This document shows positions 1 to 6,934 of a stretch of DNA of 13,699 bases, piece after piece. Below the pieces are notes generated by a model, which was given only the letters and a program-made list of their open reading frames with translations, made no database searches and was not told the DNA's origin. Position numbers and translations under genes: made by a program. The DNA lies in the NCBI GenBank assembly GCA_021768985.1, contig JAETTR010000016.1:1-13699 (forward strand), given 5' to 3'. This DNA comes from Bacillota bacterium. GTDB lineage: Bacteria; Bacillota; Clostridia; Christensenellales; Borkfalkiaceae. Numbering within the stretch: position 1 is the first letter of the stretch; each line of letters starts with the position of its first letter.

Positions 1-365
1 ATGGCGATGTCAAAGCGATTAGTTTTGACGGAATGCCGAAAGGGAAAGGCGGGGACAACGGCGGCCCGACCGAACGCCAAGTCCTACGGAAAATAGCACT
101 TGAAGATAAATTGAAAAAGCGAGAAACGGAACTGGAAGCGGACTGGCGAAAGCTGGAGCCGCTTATGTCCGTTTTAAGTCCAACCGAAGCACTCGTCATA
201 AAAATGCGGTACGACTACGCCGAAGAATGGTCTGAGATTTGTCGCCGAATTTACGGTCAAAACAAGGACTTTGAAGCAGAGCGGGACGGATACTATAACA
301 GGGTTTTCAAAATGCACGGGCGGGCGTTGCTGGCACTTGCGAAAATTTTTCGCCCCGAAAACTGA
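1..365 (+). CDS. Probable phage late-gene transcriptional activator, ArpU/DUF1492-like (5' end outside window)
   Basis: The frame is open from base 3 with no stop, so the gene probably starts upstream of the window. The ATG at 33 has no ribosome binding site in front of it, and the residues before it (GDVKAISFDG) read naturally into the protein. Counting from that ATG, a charged helical stretch covers residues 15-42. It is followed by LSPTEALVIKMRY at 48-60 and a second helical segment to the end, ending in RALLALAKIF. This looks like region 4 of a sigma factor, the helix-turn-helix layout of the small ArpU, RinA and DUF1492-type proteins that sit just before terminase in many Gram-positive phages and switch on late genes. 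Its place directly upstream of a promoter carrying 10-bp repeats fits that role. Family assignment is by recalled pattern and position; DNA binding is inferred. It could be another sigma-like phage regulator. Confidence 0.65.
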   Translation, partial: GDVKAISFDGMPKGKGGDNGGPTERQVLRKIALEDKLKKRETELEADWRKLEPLMSVLSPTEALVIKMRYDYAEEWSEICRRIYGQNKDFEAERDGYYNRVFKMHGRALLALAKIFRPEN

Positions 366-370
366 AAAAA

Positions 371-430
371 AGTCAGTAATCGGCAGTAAACGGCAGTAAA
401 TGGCAGTAAATGGCAGTAAATGGCAGTTGA
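371..430 (+). repeat. Six 10-bp tandem direct repeats upstream of the late promoter
   Basis: The consensus unit is (C/T)GGCAGTAAA with a period of exactly 10 bp. Units at 381, 391, 401 and 411 match fully apart from the first base. The flanking units are degenerate: AGTCAGTAAT at 371 matches 7 of 10 and TGGCAGTTGA at 421 matches 8 of 10. The last unit runs into the -35 box at 427. A 10-bp period puts each unit on nearly the same face of the helix, as expected for cooperative binding of an activator next to RNA polymerase. The natural candidate protein is the regulator encoded at 1-365. The repeats are seen directly; the binding role is inference. Confidence 0.85.
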
Positions 431-455
431 CGACAGCTGTCAAGGGTGCTATACT
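427..455 (+). promoter_or_regulatory. Predicted late promoter (sigma-70/SigA type)
   Basis: A -35 box TTGACG (427-432) and a -10 box TATACT (450-455) are separated by exactly 17 bp. Each box matches the TTGACA/TATAAT consensus at five of six positions. Transcription should start near 461-463, about 52 nt before the first start codon at 515. The whole downstream gene set is co-oriented with short junctions, so this promoter could drive the entire late operon. The adjacent repeats suggest it is controlled despite its good match to consensus. Confidence 0.75.
432..441. promoter_or_regulatory. Perfect palindrome GACAGCTGTC within the promoter spacer, possible operator
   Basis: A 10-bp perfect inverted repeat starts at the last base of the -35 box and fills the first half of the spacer. 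A dimeric protein bound here would overlap RNA polymerase and block it. It could be a repressor site that keeps late genes off during lysogeny or early infection. Its half site contains CAG, shared with the direct repeats, so it may instead be a variant site for the same activator. A 10-bp palindrome can also arise by chance. Confidence 0.35.
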
Positions 456-465
456 GTATGCTGTC

Positions 466-496
466 AAAAACCGTGCGGAAACCTGTGCGGTTTTTT
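466..496 (+). terminator. Terminator-like hairpin at the 5' end of the late transcript
   Basis: The arms are 466-476 (AAAAACCGTGC) and 485-495 (GTGCGGTTTTT). They give eight perfect base pairs, then two G-U wobbles and one C-G pair, followed by a short loop. A run of six T ends the structure at 496. The A-tract on the left arm makes it symmetrical, so it could stop transcription from either side. It begins only about 4 nt after the predicted start site at 461-463. It may insulate the operon from upstream read-through, attenuate the late transcript, or protect its 5' end. Confidence 0.7.
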
Positions 497-514
497 GCGT
501 ACAGGGAGGCGATT

Positions 515-1126
515 ATGGTTAATTTACAGTTAGACCTTCCGAACTTCAAAAAGCTGGCAGAATCCATACAAGGGCAGAATGCCGATATGCAGAAAGCGAT
601 TGATAGAACCATCAGCGACTGCAAGTCCCGTGCGCCGGCGCAAATAACCAAGGCGGTCACGGCGGTGTACGGCATCAAGTCAAGCGAGGTTTCGGCGGCG
701 GGCAAGATGGCAAAATTAGGCGCAAAGACCGTGGGAGAATTGAAGCTGGCAGGGGCAAGCGTTAAGAGCCTGCAACTCGTTTATAAAGGACGCAGACTGA
801 CACCGCTGCATTTCTCTATGACCCCACGCACAAAGCCGAAGGGCAAAAGGTACGCGGTCAAGGCGGCGATTTATAAGGGGCAGAAAAAGAAACTCACTGG
901 CAAGGCGCAGTATAACACCCCCGTATTTCTCGCCCCGCAAAAGCAGGGAATCATTCTGCCGTTTCAGCGTATGGGCGAAAGCAGAATGCCCGTGTATGCC
1001 ATACATACAACCAGCATCCCGCAGATGATAGAGAACGACAAGGTGGCGGCAGACATCAAGGAAAAGATGGATGAACTGTTCACTACCCGATTGCAACACC
1101 ACATAGACAGACTACAAAAGAAATAA
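515..1126 (+). CDS. gpZ-like minor tail / tail completion protein
   Basis: This 203-residue protein is close in length to lambda gpZ (192), which completes the head-proximal end of the tail before head joining. It is basic and helical at the N-terminus, with the blocks GRRLTPLHF (residues 92-100), a lysine-rich strand region (108-130) and SIPQM (167-171). These match my recollection of the prophage minor tail protein Z family. The ATG at 515 is chosen because AGGGAGG (503-509) lies just before it. The longer reading from 446 would begin inside the -10 region, before transcription starts. It is the first gene after the late promoter and comes before terminase. Relatives usually lie between the head-tail connector and the tail genes, so the gene appears displaced. 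No second gpZ-like gene occurs in the window, so this copy probably supplies the function. Confidence 0.75.
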   Translation: MVNLQLDLPNFKKLAESIQGQNADMQKAIDRTISDCKSRAPAQITKAVTAVYGIKSSEVSAAGKMAKLGAKTVGELKLAGASVKSLQLVYKGRRLTPLHFSMTPRTKPKGKRYAVKAAIYKGQKKKLTGKAQYNTPVFLAPQKQGIILPFQRMGESRMPVYAIHTTSIPQMIENDKVAADIKEKMDELFTTRLQHHIDRLQKK

Positions 1127-1373
1127 CTACATGAGAGCCTACGCCACGGAACTGATGCACCCAACCGTGGCGTTTGCTTTGCCGCAAAACAGTACCGAAA
1201 GGAAAGGCAACGCCGCCAAGGCGAGTAAGGCGCGAGAGCGCGGAAAGAAAATAACAGTCCAAGTAGGTACTGTGAGCGGCTTTTTTCTCTGCGGTGCTGG
1301 CGAGCCCAAAATCCGTGTAGTTTTTAATGGGAAAATTCAGGCGTTTCGTTACGCAAAAAAAAGGAGGAAAGCT
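1127..1373. other. Untranslated, hairpin-rich gap before terminase
   Basis: This 247-base gap stands out in an operon whose other junctions are almost all under 25 bases. Four possible hairpins follow one another: 1141-1149 with 1165-1173 (nine perfect pairs, ACGCCACGG), 1211-1214 with 1220-1223, 1230-1233 with 1238-1241 closing a GAGA (GNRA-type) tetraloop, and 1254-1260 with 1266-1273 (ACAGTCC, one bulge). A T-tract occurs at 1281-1286. The frame is open from an ATG at 1131 into the terminase gene, but no ribosome binding site precedes 1131 and the reading is unconvincing as protein. In lambda the cos site lies immediately before the small terminase gene, so a packaging site is the leading idea. 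A structured RNA or a weak terminator for the preceding gene (first hairpin, then TTTGCTTT) are alternatives. Confidence 0.4.
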
Positions 1374-1973
1374 ATGGCGAACGGCGACATAACGACACCG
1401 AAGAAAAACATGGTCGAAACGAAACAAATAGCCTTGCTTTTCGGGTTAACGGTTCGCAGAATCCAGCAATTAACGCAGGACGGAATACTCCAAACGGAGA
1501 TGGTAGGTCGGCAACGCAAATACGACCTGCTCGGTTCGGTTCGGCGGTATATTGAATATTTACAAAAGCGCGTCAGCGAAAAAGGAACGGGCAACGGGAC
1601 GCAAGAGGATGCGGACAATGAAAGCCGCAAGCTCCGCGCCGATGCCGATTTCAAACAAGCGAAAGCGGAAATGGCACAGCTTGAACTGGATGAGATACAA
1701 GGCAAGCTGCACCGTAGCGAAGACGTGGAAGCGATGACGAACGACCTCGTCTTCAACGTCCGCAGTATGATGCTCGCGCTTCCGGGCAGACTTGCAATCG
1801 ACCTCGCTGCCATTACTGAACCGACCGAGATATCGAATCGGGTAAAGCGCGAGGTTGACGCAATACTGATTGACCTATCGAATTATAAGTACAACCCCGA
1901 AGCGTACAAGAAGCGCGTCAGAGACCGTCAAGGGAAAGATTTTGAAGAAAGCACCGAAGAAGGCGACGAGTAG
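1374..1973 (+). CDS. Terminase small subunit, Nu1-like
   Basis: The small terminase subunit recognises the viral DNA end and loads the large motor subunit. This 199-residue protein begins with a winged-helix-like DNA-binding segment (about residues 14-63) containing IALLFGLTVRRIQQLTQDGI, then a basic wing and another helix. Residues 70-115 are charged and probably coiled coil, and the C-terminus is helical and acidic (ending EESTEEGDE), suited to contacting the large subunit. The layout resembles lambda Nu1 (181 residues). The ATG at 1374 follows a strong AAGGAGGAAA (1361-1370); the in-frame extension back to 1131 lacks a binding site and is rejected. The last 32 bases overlap the large subunit gene, so the two are probably translationally coupled. 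Confidence 0.85.
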   Translation: MANGDITTPKKNMVETKQIALLFGLTVRRIQQLTQDGILQTEMVGRQRKYDLLGSVRRYIEYLQKRVSEKGTGNGTQEDADNESRKLRADADFKQAKAEMAQLELDEIQGKLHRSEDVEAMTNDLVFNVRSMMLALPGRLAIDLAAITEPTEISNRVKREVDAILIDLSNYKYNPEAYKKRVRDRQGKDFEESTEEGDE

Positions 1974-3840
1974 GCTAAACGCGGCGATAGCCTCGGCTGT
2001 AAAAAACTTTGCACCGCCCGAAGAATTGACGGTCTCCGAATGGGCCGAGAAGTACCGGCGACTTTCGCCGGAGAGCGCAGCCGAAGCCGGACCGTGGAGA
2101 ACTTCGAGAACGCCATACCTCGAAGAACCGATGAATGCGTTTAACGACCCGAAAGTTTCCAGCATCGTAATGGTGGCGGCCTCGCAAGTCGGCAAGTCGG
2201 AATTTCTTTTGAACTGCATCGCTTATACGATAGGGCAAGACCCGGCAAGCACAATGTTTATACAGCCTACGCTCGATGACGCGCGGAAATTTTCGCGGTT
2301 GAGAATCGCACCCATGATAAGGGATAGCAAACCGCTCCGCACGAAAGTGTCGGATGTCAAATCCCGCGACAGTGGAAACACCATACTGCAAAAAGCGTTT
2401 CCGGGCGGGATGCTGACAATTACGGGTTCGAACTCGGCCAGCGCACTCGCATCAACACCTGCGCGTTATATTTTCGGCGATGAACGCGACCGCTGGGCGG
2501 CCAGTGCGGGGACGGAAGGCGACCCGTGGGAATTGGCGAAAGCGCGACAAGCGACGTTCTACAATCGGAAATCGGTTGAAACATCCACACCCACCATCAA
2601 GGGGAGAAGTAATATCGAAACATCGTTTGACAGAGGAACGCAGGAACGCTGGTGTCATCAATGCCCGTCTTGCGGAGAGTGGCACGAAATACGGTTTGAC
2701 GACATCCGATTTGACTACGAAGAGCAGACCGTAAACCGCAAAAAGAATTATATCGTTAAATCGCTGCACTGGCTCTGCAAGTCGTGCGGCTGTTTACATA
2801 CCGAGGATGAGATGCGCCGACAGCCGGCGAAATGGATAGCAGATAACCCTGACGCTTATAAGCGCGGGGTTAGGTCATTCTGGCTAACGGCGTTCGCCAG
2901 TCCTTGGATGCCGTGGGCGACCATTATTCAGCGTTTCCTTGAAGCGCGAAAAGACCCGGAACGGCTGAAGGTTGTTTACAACACTCTGCTGGGCGAGCTG
3001 TGGGAAGACCGCGGCGATTTAGAGGACGAAGACAGTATGCTGGCACGGCGTGAAGACTATGATGCCGAGCTACCGGACGGCGTTCTCGTTTTGACCTGCG
3101 GGGTTGATACGCAAGACAACCGGCTCGAATACGAGGTGGTAGGACACGGACACTTCAAAGAAAGCTGGGGCATCAAGAAAGGCTTTATAATGGGCAAACC
3201 CGACAACGAAGAGGTGTGGGCGAAATTGGACGACGTGATAGACCACGTCTACAAATTCAAATCCGGAAAGGGCTTGAAAATTTCGATGACGTGCGTGGAC
3301 TCGGGCGGGCATTATACGCAAGAGGTTTACGCAGCCTGTCGCGCTCGCTTTACAAAGCGCGTGTTTGCAATCAAAGGTAAGGGCGGCCCGGATATCCCTT
3401 TCGTAGGCTTGCCGACGAAAGTAGCATTGAAAGACAACAAACGAATAACGTGCTACTTATACACCATAGGCGTGGATGCCGGCAAAAGCAAAATAATGGA
3501 CAGTTTGAAAGTGCAAGAACCGGGCGCGAATTATTCACACTTTCCGCGCGGAGAACGCGGCTACGATAGCGCGTACTTTACTGGGCTGCTATCCGAAAAA
3601 CTGGTGTTGAGCCACACCGGACGCGGTGACCGCTGGGTATGGGTAAAATTGCCCGGACATCAACGCAATGAAGCTCTGGACTGTAGGAATTACGCAAACG
3701 CCGCCTTGCGAATTATCGACCCGGATATGGACGCGATAGAGCGCAGGCTAAAAGGGAATACCGAACAGCCTAAGGCGGCGGTTAAACAAAAACAAGCGAG
3801 AACGCGCCGTAGCAGGTATTTAGACGGCGACGACTGGTAG
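1942..3840 (+). CDS. Terminase large subunit, GpA family (packaging ATPase-nuclease)
   Basis: This is the motor that pumps DNA into the prohead and cuts it. From the chosen start it has 632 residues (lambda gpA has 641). The N-terminal block LTVSEWAEKYRRLSPES (29-45) is typical of the family. AASQVGKSE (79-87) is the Walker A-like loop, YIFGDERD (176-183) the Walker B region with D180/E181, and STPT (215-218) the coupling motif. Cysteines 241/244 and 279/282 form a probable zinc ribbon. The C-terminal nuclease region has VDTQDN (388-393), CVDSGG (451-456) and EALDCRNYA (577-585) as likely metal-binding acidic positions. The start is taken as TTG at 1942, with AAGGGA (1930-1935) six bases upstream. 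An upstream TTG at 1870 has no comparable site and would add a long overlap with the small subunit gene. Confidence 0.95.
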   Translation: MKKAPKKATSRLNAAIASAVKNFAPPEELTVSEWAEKYRRLSPESAAEAGPWRTSRTPYLEEPMNAFNDPKVSSIVMVAASQVGKSEFLLNCIAYTIGQDPASTMFIQPTLDDARKFSRLRIAPMIRDSKPLRTKVSDVKSRDSGNTILQKAFPGGMLTITGSNSASALASTPARYIFGDERDRWAASAGTEGDPWELAKARQATFYNRKSVETSTPTIKGRSNIETSFDRGTQERWCHQCPSCGEWHEIRFDDIRFDYEEQTVNRKKNYIVKSLHWLCKSCGCLHTEDEMRRQPAKWIADNPDAYKRGVRSFWLTAFASPWMPWATIIQRFLEARKDPERLKVVYNTLLGELWEDRGDLEDEDSMLARREDYDAELPDGVLVLTCGVDTQDNRLEYEVVGHGHFKESWGIKKGFIMGKPDNEEVWAKLDDVIDHVYKFKSGKGLKISMTCVDSGGHYTQEVYAACRARFTKRVFAIKGKGGPDIPFVGLPTKVALKDNKRITCYLYTIGVDAGKSKIMDSLKVQEPGANYSHFPRGERGYDSAYFTGLLSEKLVLSHTGRGDRWVWVKLPGHQRNEALDCRNYANAALRIIDPDMDAIERRLKGNTEQPKAAVKQKQARTRRSRYLDGDDW

Positions 3841-3848
3841 GAGGCAAT

Positions 3849-4109
3849 ATGAACAAGGCAGACATCCAAGCGAAAATCAAAGATAAGAAAGAACGGCTCG
3901 AAGCGTACCGCAACCGTGAACTTGAAATTTTGAAAGGCGGGGTGCAGAGCTACGGGATAGGCAGCCGTAATGTAACCCGCTACAATGTCGACCTTGCATC
4001 AATACGCTCGGCAATTAAAGACTTGGAAAAGGAAATCGCCGAGCTGGAGGCCTTGCTCGGCGGCGGCAACGTAAGAAAGGCGGTCGGGGTCATCCCCCGC
4101 GATTGGTAA
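3849..4109 (+). CDS. gpW-like head-tail joining protein
   Basis: This 86-residue protein resembles the small gpW-type joiners found between terminase and portal in lambda-type head modules, including the Bacillota variant I recall as DUF6148. gpW (68 residues in lambda) helps close the portal after packaging. The N-terminal helix is highly charged (about residues 2-30, with KERLEAYRNRELEIL). A central turn contains YGIGSRNVTRYNVDLASIR, and a second helix follows (53-70, KDLEKEIAELEALL). The C-terminus is VIPRDW. AGGAGG lies at 3839-3844, overlapping the stop of the terminase gene, with ATG at 3849. The gene's position is diagnostic; the sequence match is by pattern only. Confidence 0.75.
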   Translation: MNKADIQAKIKDKKERLEAYRNRELEILKGGVQSYGIGSRNVTRYNVDLASIRSAIKDLEKEIAELEALLGGGNVRKAVGVIPRDW

Positions 4110-4118
4110 GGAGGCAAG

Positions 4119-5741
4119 ATGGACAAAGAACACGGAAAGCCTATAAGCAAACCCGTTGCACCTTTGCCGAAAAACAGCGGCTACGGAGAAGCCGGAGCCA
4201 GCTCGACGAAAAAAGCCTTAAAAGGGTTTACGGCAAGAAGCGGGTCGCCGCAGGCAGATATCGACGCGCACAATCTAACGCTAAGGCAACGCGCCCGAAT
4301 GCTTTATATGAGCGCACCCATAGCGACATCGGCAATTAAAACGAACCGAACAAACGTGATAGGTAGCGGTCTATGGCTTAAGAGCCGAATCGACCGAGAA
4401 CTGCTCGGCTTGTCGGTCGAGGATGCCCGCATCTGGCAAAAGAAAACGGAAGCGGAATTCGAGCTATGGGCGGCCGAAAAGCGCAACTGCGACGCGTTGG
4501 GAATCAATAACTTTTATACGGCGCAAGGCTTGGCGTTTATTTCGGGACTGCTGTCCGGAGACGTTGTCGTTCTTTTGAAGCGCGTAAAGCCTACGGCGTA
4601 CAATCCGTATGGTTTACGGTTTCAAATGATTGAAGCCGACCGAGTATCAACGCCGGTAGAGTTTTCTGCTGGGGCAAGCCTTGTGGCGAGAATCACGGAA
4701 GGAAAAGCGGAGAACGGAAACGCGATATACGACGGCGTAGAGGTCGACTCGAATGGCGCAATCGTCGCGTATTACATACGAAGCACATACCCGTATGAAC
4801 TAACGCGCAAACCTACGGAATGGAAGAGGGTCGAAGCCTACGGGAAAGAGACGGGACTGCCGAATGTCCTCCACATTATGGAAGCGGAAAGACCGGAGCA
4901 GTACAGGGGCGTGAGCTATCTGGCGCAAGTCATTGAGCCGCTTCTGCAGGTGCGTAGATATACGGACAGCGAACTGACTGCGGCAGTCGTGGAGAGTTTC
5001 TTCACGGCGTTTATAACGACGGAAGCCGACCCCAGCATGATGCCGTATAACGAGGTGGGCGACGAGAACGCACCGCCTGTGAGCGACGACGAAAACGAAT
5101 ACGAAATGGGACCGGGAACGGTCAACGTATTAAAACCGGGCGAAAGCGTGACGTTCGGAGACCCGAAACGTCCGAACGGCGGGTTTGAGGGGTTCGTTAA
5201 CGCCGTGTGCAAGCAAGTCGGCGCGGCTTTGGAAATACCCGCAGACTTACTGCTGAAGGCATTTAACGCATCATACAGCGCGTCACGCGCCGCACTTTTG
5301 GAGGCGTGGAAAGCGTTTAAGATGCGCCGTGAATGGTTTGTGGACGATTTCTGCAAGCCGATTTATAACGTGTGGCTTTATGAAGCCGTGGCGCGTGGGC
5401 GAATCGAAGCTCCCGGCTTTTTCGCCGACCCGCGCATAAGAGCGGCGTGGATGGGTTCGGAGTGGATAGGGCCTTCGCAGGGACAGCTCGACCCCGTCAA
5501 AGAAATACAAGCCGAACAGCTCGCTTGCGATAACGGGTTCAGTACGAGAGAACAAGCGACTGTACGTTTGAACGGCGGGAGCTTTGAAGCGAACGCCGAA
5601 CAGCTGGCAACGGAAAACGAGATGCTGAAAGGCGGTCAAAGCAAGCCGAACGACGATGATGACGACGACCTAAACAAGCTGGTGGCAGAATTGCTACCGC
5701 GAATAATCAATTGTCTCAGAAAGGAGGAGGGTAAAGTATGA
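4119..5741 (+). CDS. Portal protein, lambda gpB family
   Basis: The portal forms the ring at one capsid vertex through which DNA enters and to which the tail attaches. At 540 residues it matches lambda gpB (533). The N-terminal block TLRQRARMLYMSAPIATSAI with the following VIGSGLWLKSR (about 54-90) is characteristic of the lambda portal family. LLSGDVVVLLKRV starts the clip/wing part, and AFNASYSASRAALLEAWKAF in the C-terminal third is the other strong signature. A run of six aspartates (512-517) precedes a short C-terminal helix. AAGGAGG (4108-4114) sits before the ATG. The stop overlaps the protease start by four bases (ATGA at 5738-5741), which implies coupled translation. Confidence 0.95.
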   Translation: MDKEHGKPISKPVAPLPKNSGYGEAGASSTKKALKGFTARSGSPQADIDAHNLTLRQRARMLYMSAPIATSAIKTNRTNVIGSGLWLKSRIDRELLGLSVEDARIWQKKTEAEFELWAAEKRNCDALGINNFYTAQGLAFISGLLSGDVVVLLKRVKPTAYNPYGLRFQMIEADRVSTPVEFSAGASLVARITEGKAENGNAIYDGVEVDSNGAIVAYYIRSTYPYELTRKPTEWKRVEAYGKETGLPNVLHIMEAERPEQYRGVSYLAQVIEPLLQVRRYTDSELTAAVVESFFTAFITTEADPSMMPYNEVGDENAPPVSDDENEYEMGPGTVNVLKPGESVTFGDPKRPNGGFEGFVNAVCKQVGAALEIPADLLLKAFNASYSASRAALLEAWKAFKMRREWFVDDFCKPIYNVWLYEAVARGRIEAPGFFADPRIRAAWMGSEWIGPSQGQLDPVKEIQAEQLACDNGFSTREQATVRLNGGSFEANAEQLATENEMLKGGQSKPNDDDDDDLNKLVAELLPRIINCLRKEEGKV

Positions 5742-6934
5742 AAATCCCTAAAACGAATAACGACACCAAACCGGGGACGACCGTTCAGCGGTTCTGGAAC
5801 GTCATAACAAACGACGGTGAGGATAGCGCGGAGATTACGATGTACGGCGATGTGTGCGAAAGCCAGCCGCGCGATTTCTGGACAGGCGAAAAGCTCGAAG
5901 GGCAGTACATAACGCCCGAAGGGTTCGCCGAAGACCTCGCCACGATTAAGGGCAAAAGCAAAATCACCATTAAGCTGAACAGTTGCGGCGGCGACCTTTA
6001 TACGGGCATCGCCATTCATAACGCGCTGAAAGGTTTGACCGGACATAAGACGGTCATCGTGGAGGGAATCGCAGCGAGTGCAGCGTCGGTCATTGCTTGC
6101 GCCGGAGACGACGTGCAAGTCTATCCCGGCAGCCTTGTAATGATACACGGCGTGGCGGGGCTGTTCTTCGATTATATGACGCTGGGCGACTTGAAGAAAG
6201 CCGTTAAAGCGTTTGATGCGGACGAACGCGCAGTCGCCGAGATTTACAAAGCGAAGACGGGAATCGAGGTGGAGACGCTCCGTAATATGATGACGAACGA
6301 AACGTGGATGACGGGCAGTCAAGCCATAGAAAAAGGGTTCGCCGACACCTTGCTGGGTAGCGGTAACGAACCGAAAATGCAAATGAGCGCAGATAAGCGC
6401 GTGATGATGGTGGCGGGCGTAAGACACGATGTTCACGCTTTCCGCAACATTCCGGGGAATATCCCCATTTTCAATGAAACCGATGCCGCATCTGTCACGG
6501 CCGGAAATAAAAATAAAACGGAGGTTACAAACATGACGGAAAAAGAACTCAGAGAGCAGTATCCCGACATTGTGGCGTCTATCGAAAAGACCGCAGCGGA
6601 TAATGCTCGCACCGAGGCGACGGCGGCCGAAAGAGCGCGGCTCAAAGGAATCGAGAGCATCGAAGCGCAAATCGGCGACAAGCGTCTCGTGCAAAACGCG
6701 AAGTACGGCGACACTCCCTGTGATGCGGCACAGTTGGCACTGGCGGCAATGCAGGCGCAGTCGAAGCTCGGCAGCGCGTTTTTGCAAAAGATGGAAGCGG
6801 ACTCCAGCGCATCCGGCGCGGACGAAGTAGCAGGCAAGCCGAACGGCGGCAACGCCGATGACGGCGACGAAACGGCGGCAGTTGTCGCAAATGCCGTAAA
6901 GGCGTATCAAAAAACCAAGGGAGGTAAAGCATGA
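5738..6934 (+). CDS. ClpP-like prohead maturation protease with C-terminal scaffold region
   Basis: This protein of 398 residues combines a ClpP-type serine protease with a C-terminal scaffold-like domain, the arrangement of lambda gpC/Nu3. KITIKLNSCGGDLYTGIAIH (75-94) is the ClpP core. GIAASAASVI (110-119) carries the probable nucleophile Ser114, and MIHG (135-138) carries His137. The region ending ETWMTGSQAIEKGFADTLL (188-206) aligns with the end of the ClpP fold, but the position expected for the acidic triad residue appears to be methionine, as I recall for other phage members. From about residue 266 the protein is charged and alanine-rich, fitting a scaffold that is cleaved away. AAGGAGGAGG (5721-5730) precedes the ATG. 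The stop overlaps the decoration gene by four bases. Confidence 0.92.
   Translation: MKIPKTNNDTKPGTTVQRFWNVITNDGEDSAEITMYGDVCESQPRDFWTGEKLEGQYITPEGFAEDLATIKGKSKITIKLNSCGGDLYTGIAIHNALKGLTGHKTVIVEGIAASAASVIACAGDDVQVYPGSLVMIHGVAGLFFDYMTLGDLKKAVKAFDADERAVAEIYKAKTGIEVETLRNMMTNETWMTGSQAIEKGFADTLLGSGNEPKMQMSADKRVMMVAGVRHDVHAFRNIPGNIPIFNETDAASVTAGNKNKTEVTNMTEKELREQYPDIVASIEKTAADNARTEATAAERARLKGIESIEAQIGDKRLVQNAKYGDTPCDAAQLALAAMQAQSKLGSAFLQKMEADSSASGADEVAGKPNGGNADDGDETAAVVANAVKAYQKTKGGKA
6533..6934 (+). CDS. Internal in-frame start: capsid scaffold protein (Nu3-like)
   Basis: Inside the protease gene, CGGAGG (6519-6524) lies eight bases before an in-frame ATG at 6533. This would give a separate 133-residue product (MTEKELREQYPDIV...) identical to the C-terminal third of the protease. 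It is charged, alanine-rich and predicted helical, then turns Gly/Asn/Asp-rich near the end, as expected of a scaffold around which capsid protein assembles. Lambda uses the same design: Nu3 is made from an internal start within gene C. The binding site and frame are seen directly; independent translation is inferred from that precedent. Confidence 0.65.
   Translation: MTEKELREQYPDIVASIEKTAADNARTEATAAERARLKGIESIEAQIGDKRLVQNAKYGDTPCDAAQLALAAMQAQSKLGSAFLQKMEADSSASGADEVAGKPNGGNADDGDETAAVVANAVKAYQKTKGGKA

Noticed and set aside
371..430. CRISPR array
   Set aside because: The units are 10 bp and directly adjacent with no spacers, and no cas genes are present.
446..514. Upstream ATG extending the gpZ-like protein
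   Set aside because: It starts just before the -10 box, ahead of the predicted transcript start, and the added residues read through the hairpin. The ATG at 515 has a good binding site.
1141..1180. Strong intrinsic terminator after the gpZ-like gene
   Set aside because: The stem is good, but the loop is 15 bases and the T-tract is interrupted (TTTGCTTT). Full termination would also cut terminase off from the only promoter seen, so it is listed only as one option for the gap.
1131..1373. In-frame extension of the small terminase subunit
   Set aside because: There is no binding site at 1131, the added residues are basic and hairpin-derived, and AAGGAGG directly precedes the ATG at 1374.
4103..4339. 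Open frame of 78 codons overlapping the portal start
   Set aside because: It is an out-of-frame shadow of the portal N-terminus with a biased Arg/Lys content and no separate function visible.
5636..6910. Long open frame of about 424 codons on the minus strand
   Set aside because: It lies wholly opposite the portal end and protease gene, whose identity is clear, has no ribosome binding site or family pattern, and is rich in Arg, His and Cys as expected from an antisense shadow.
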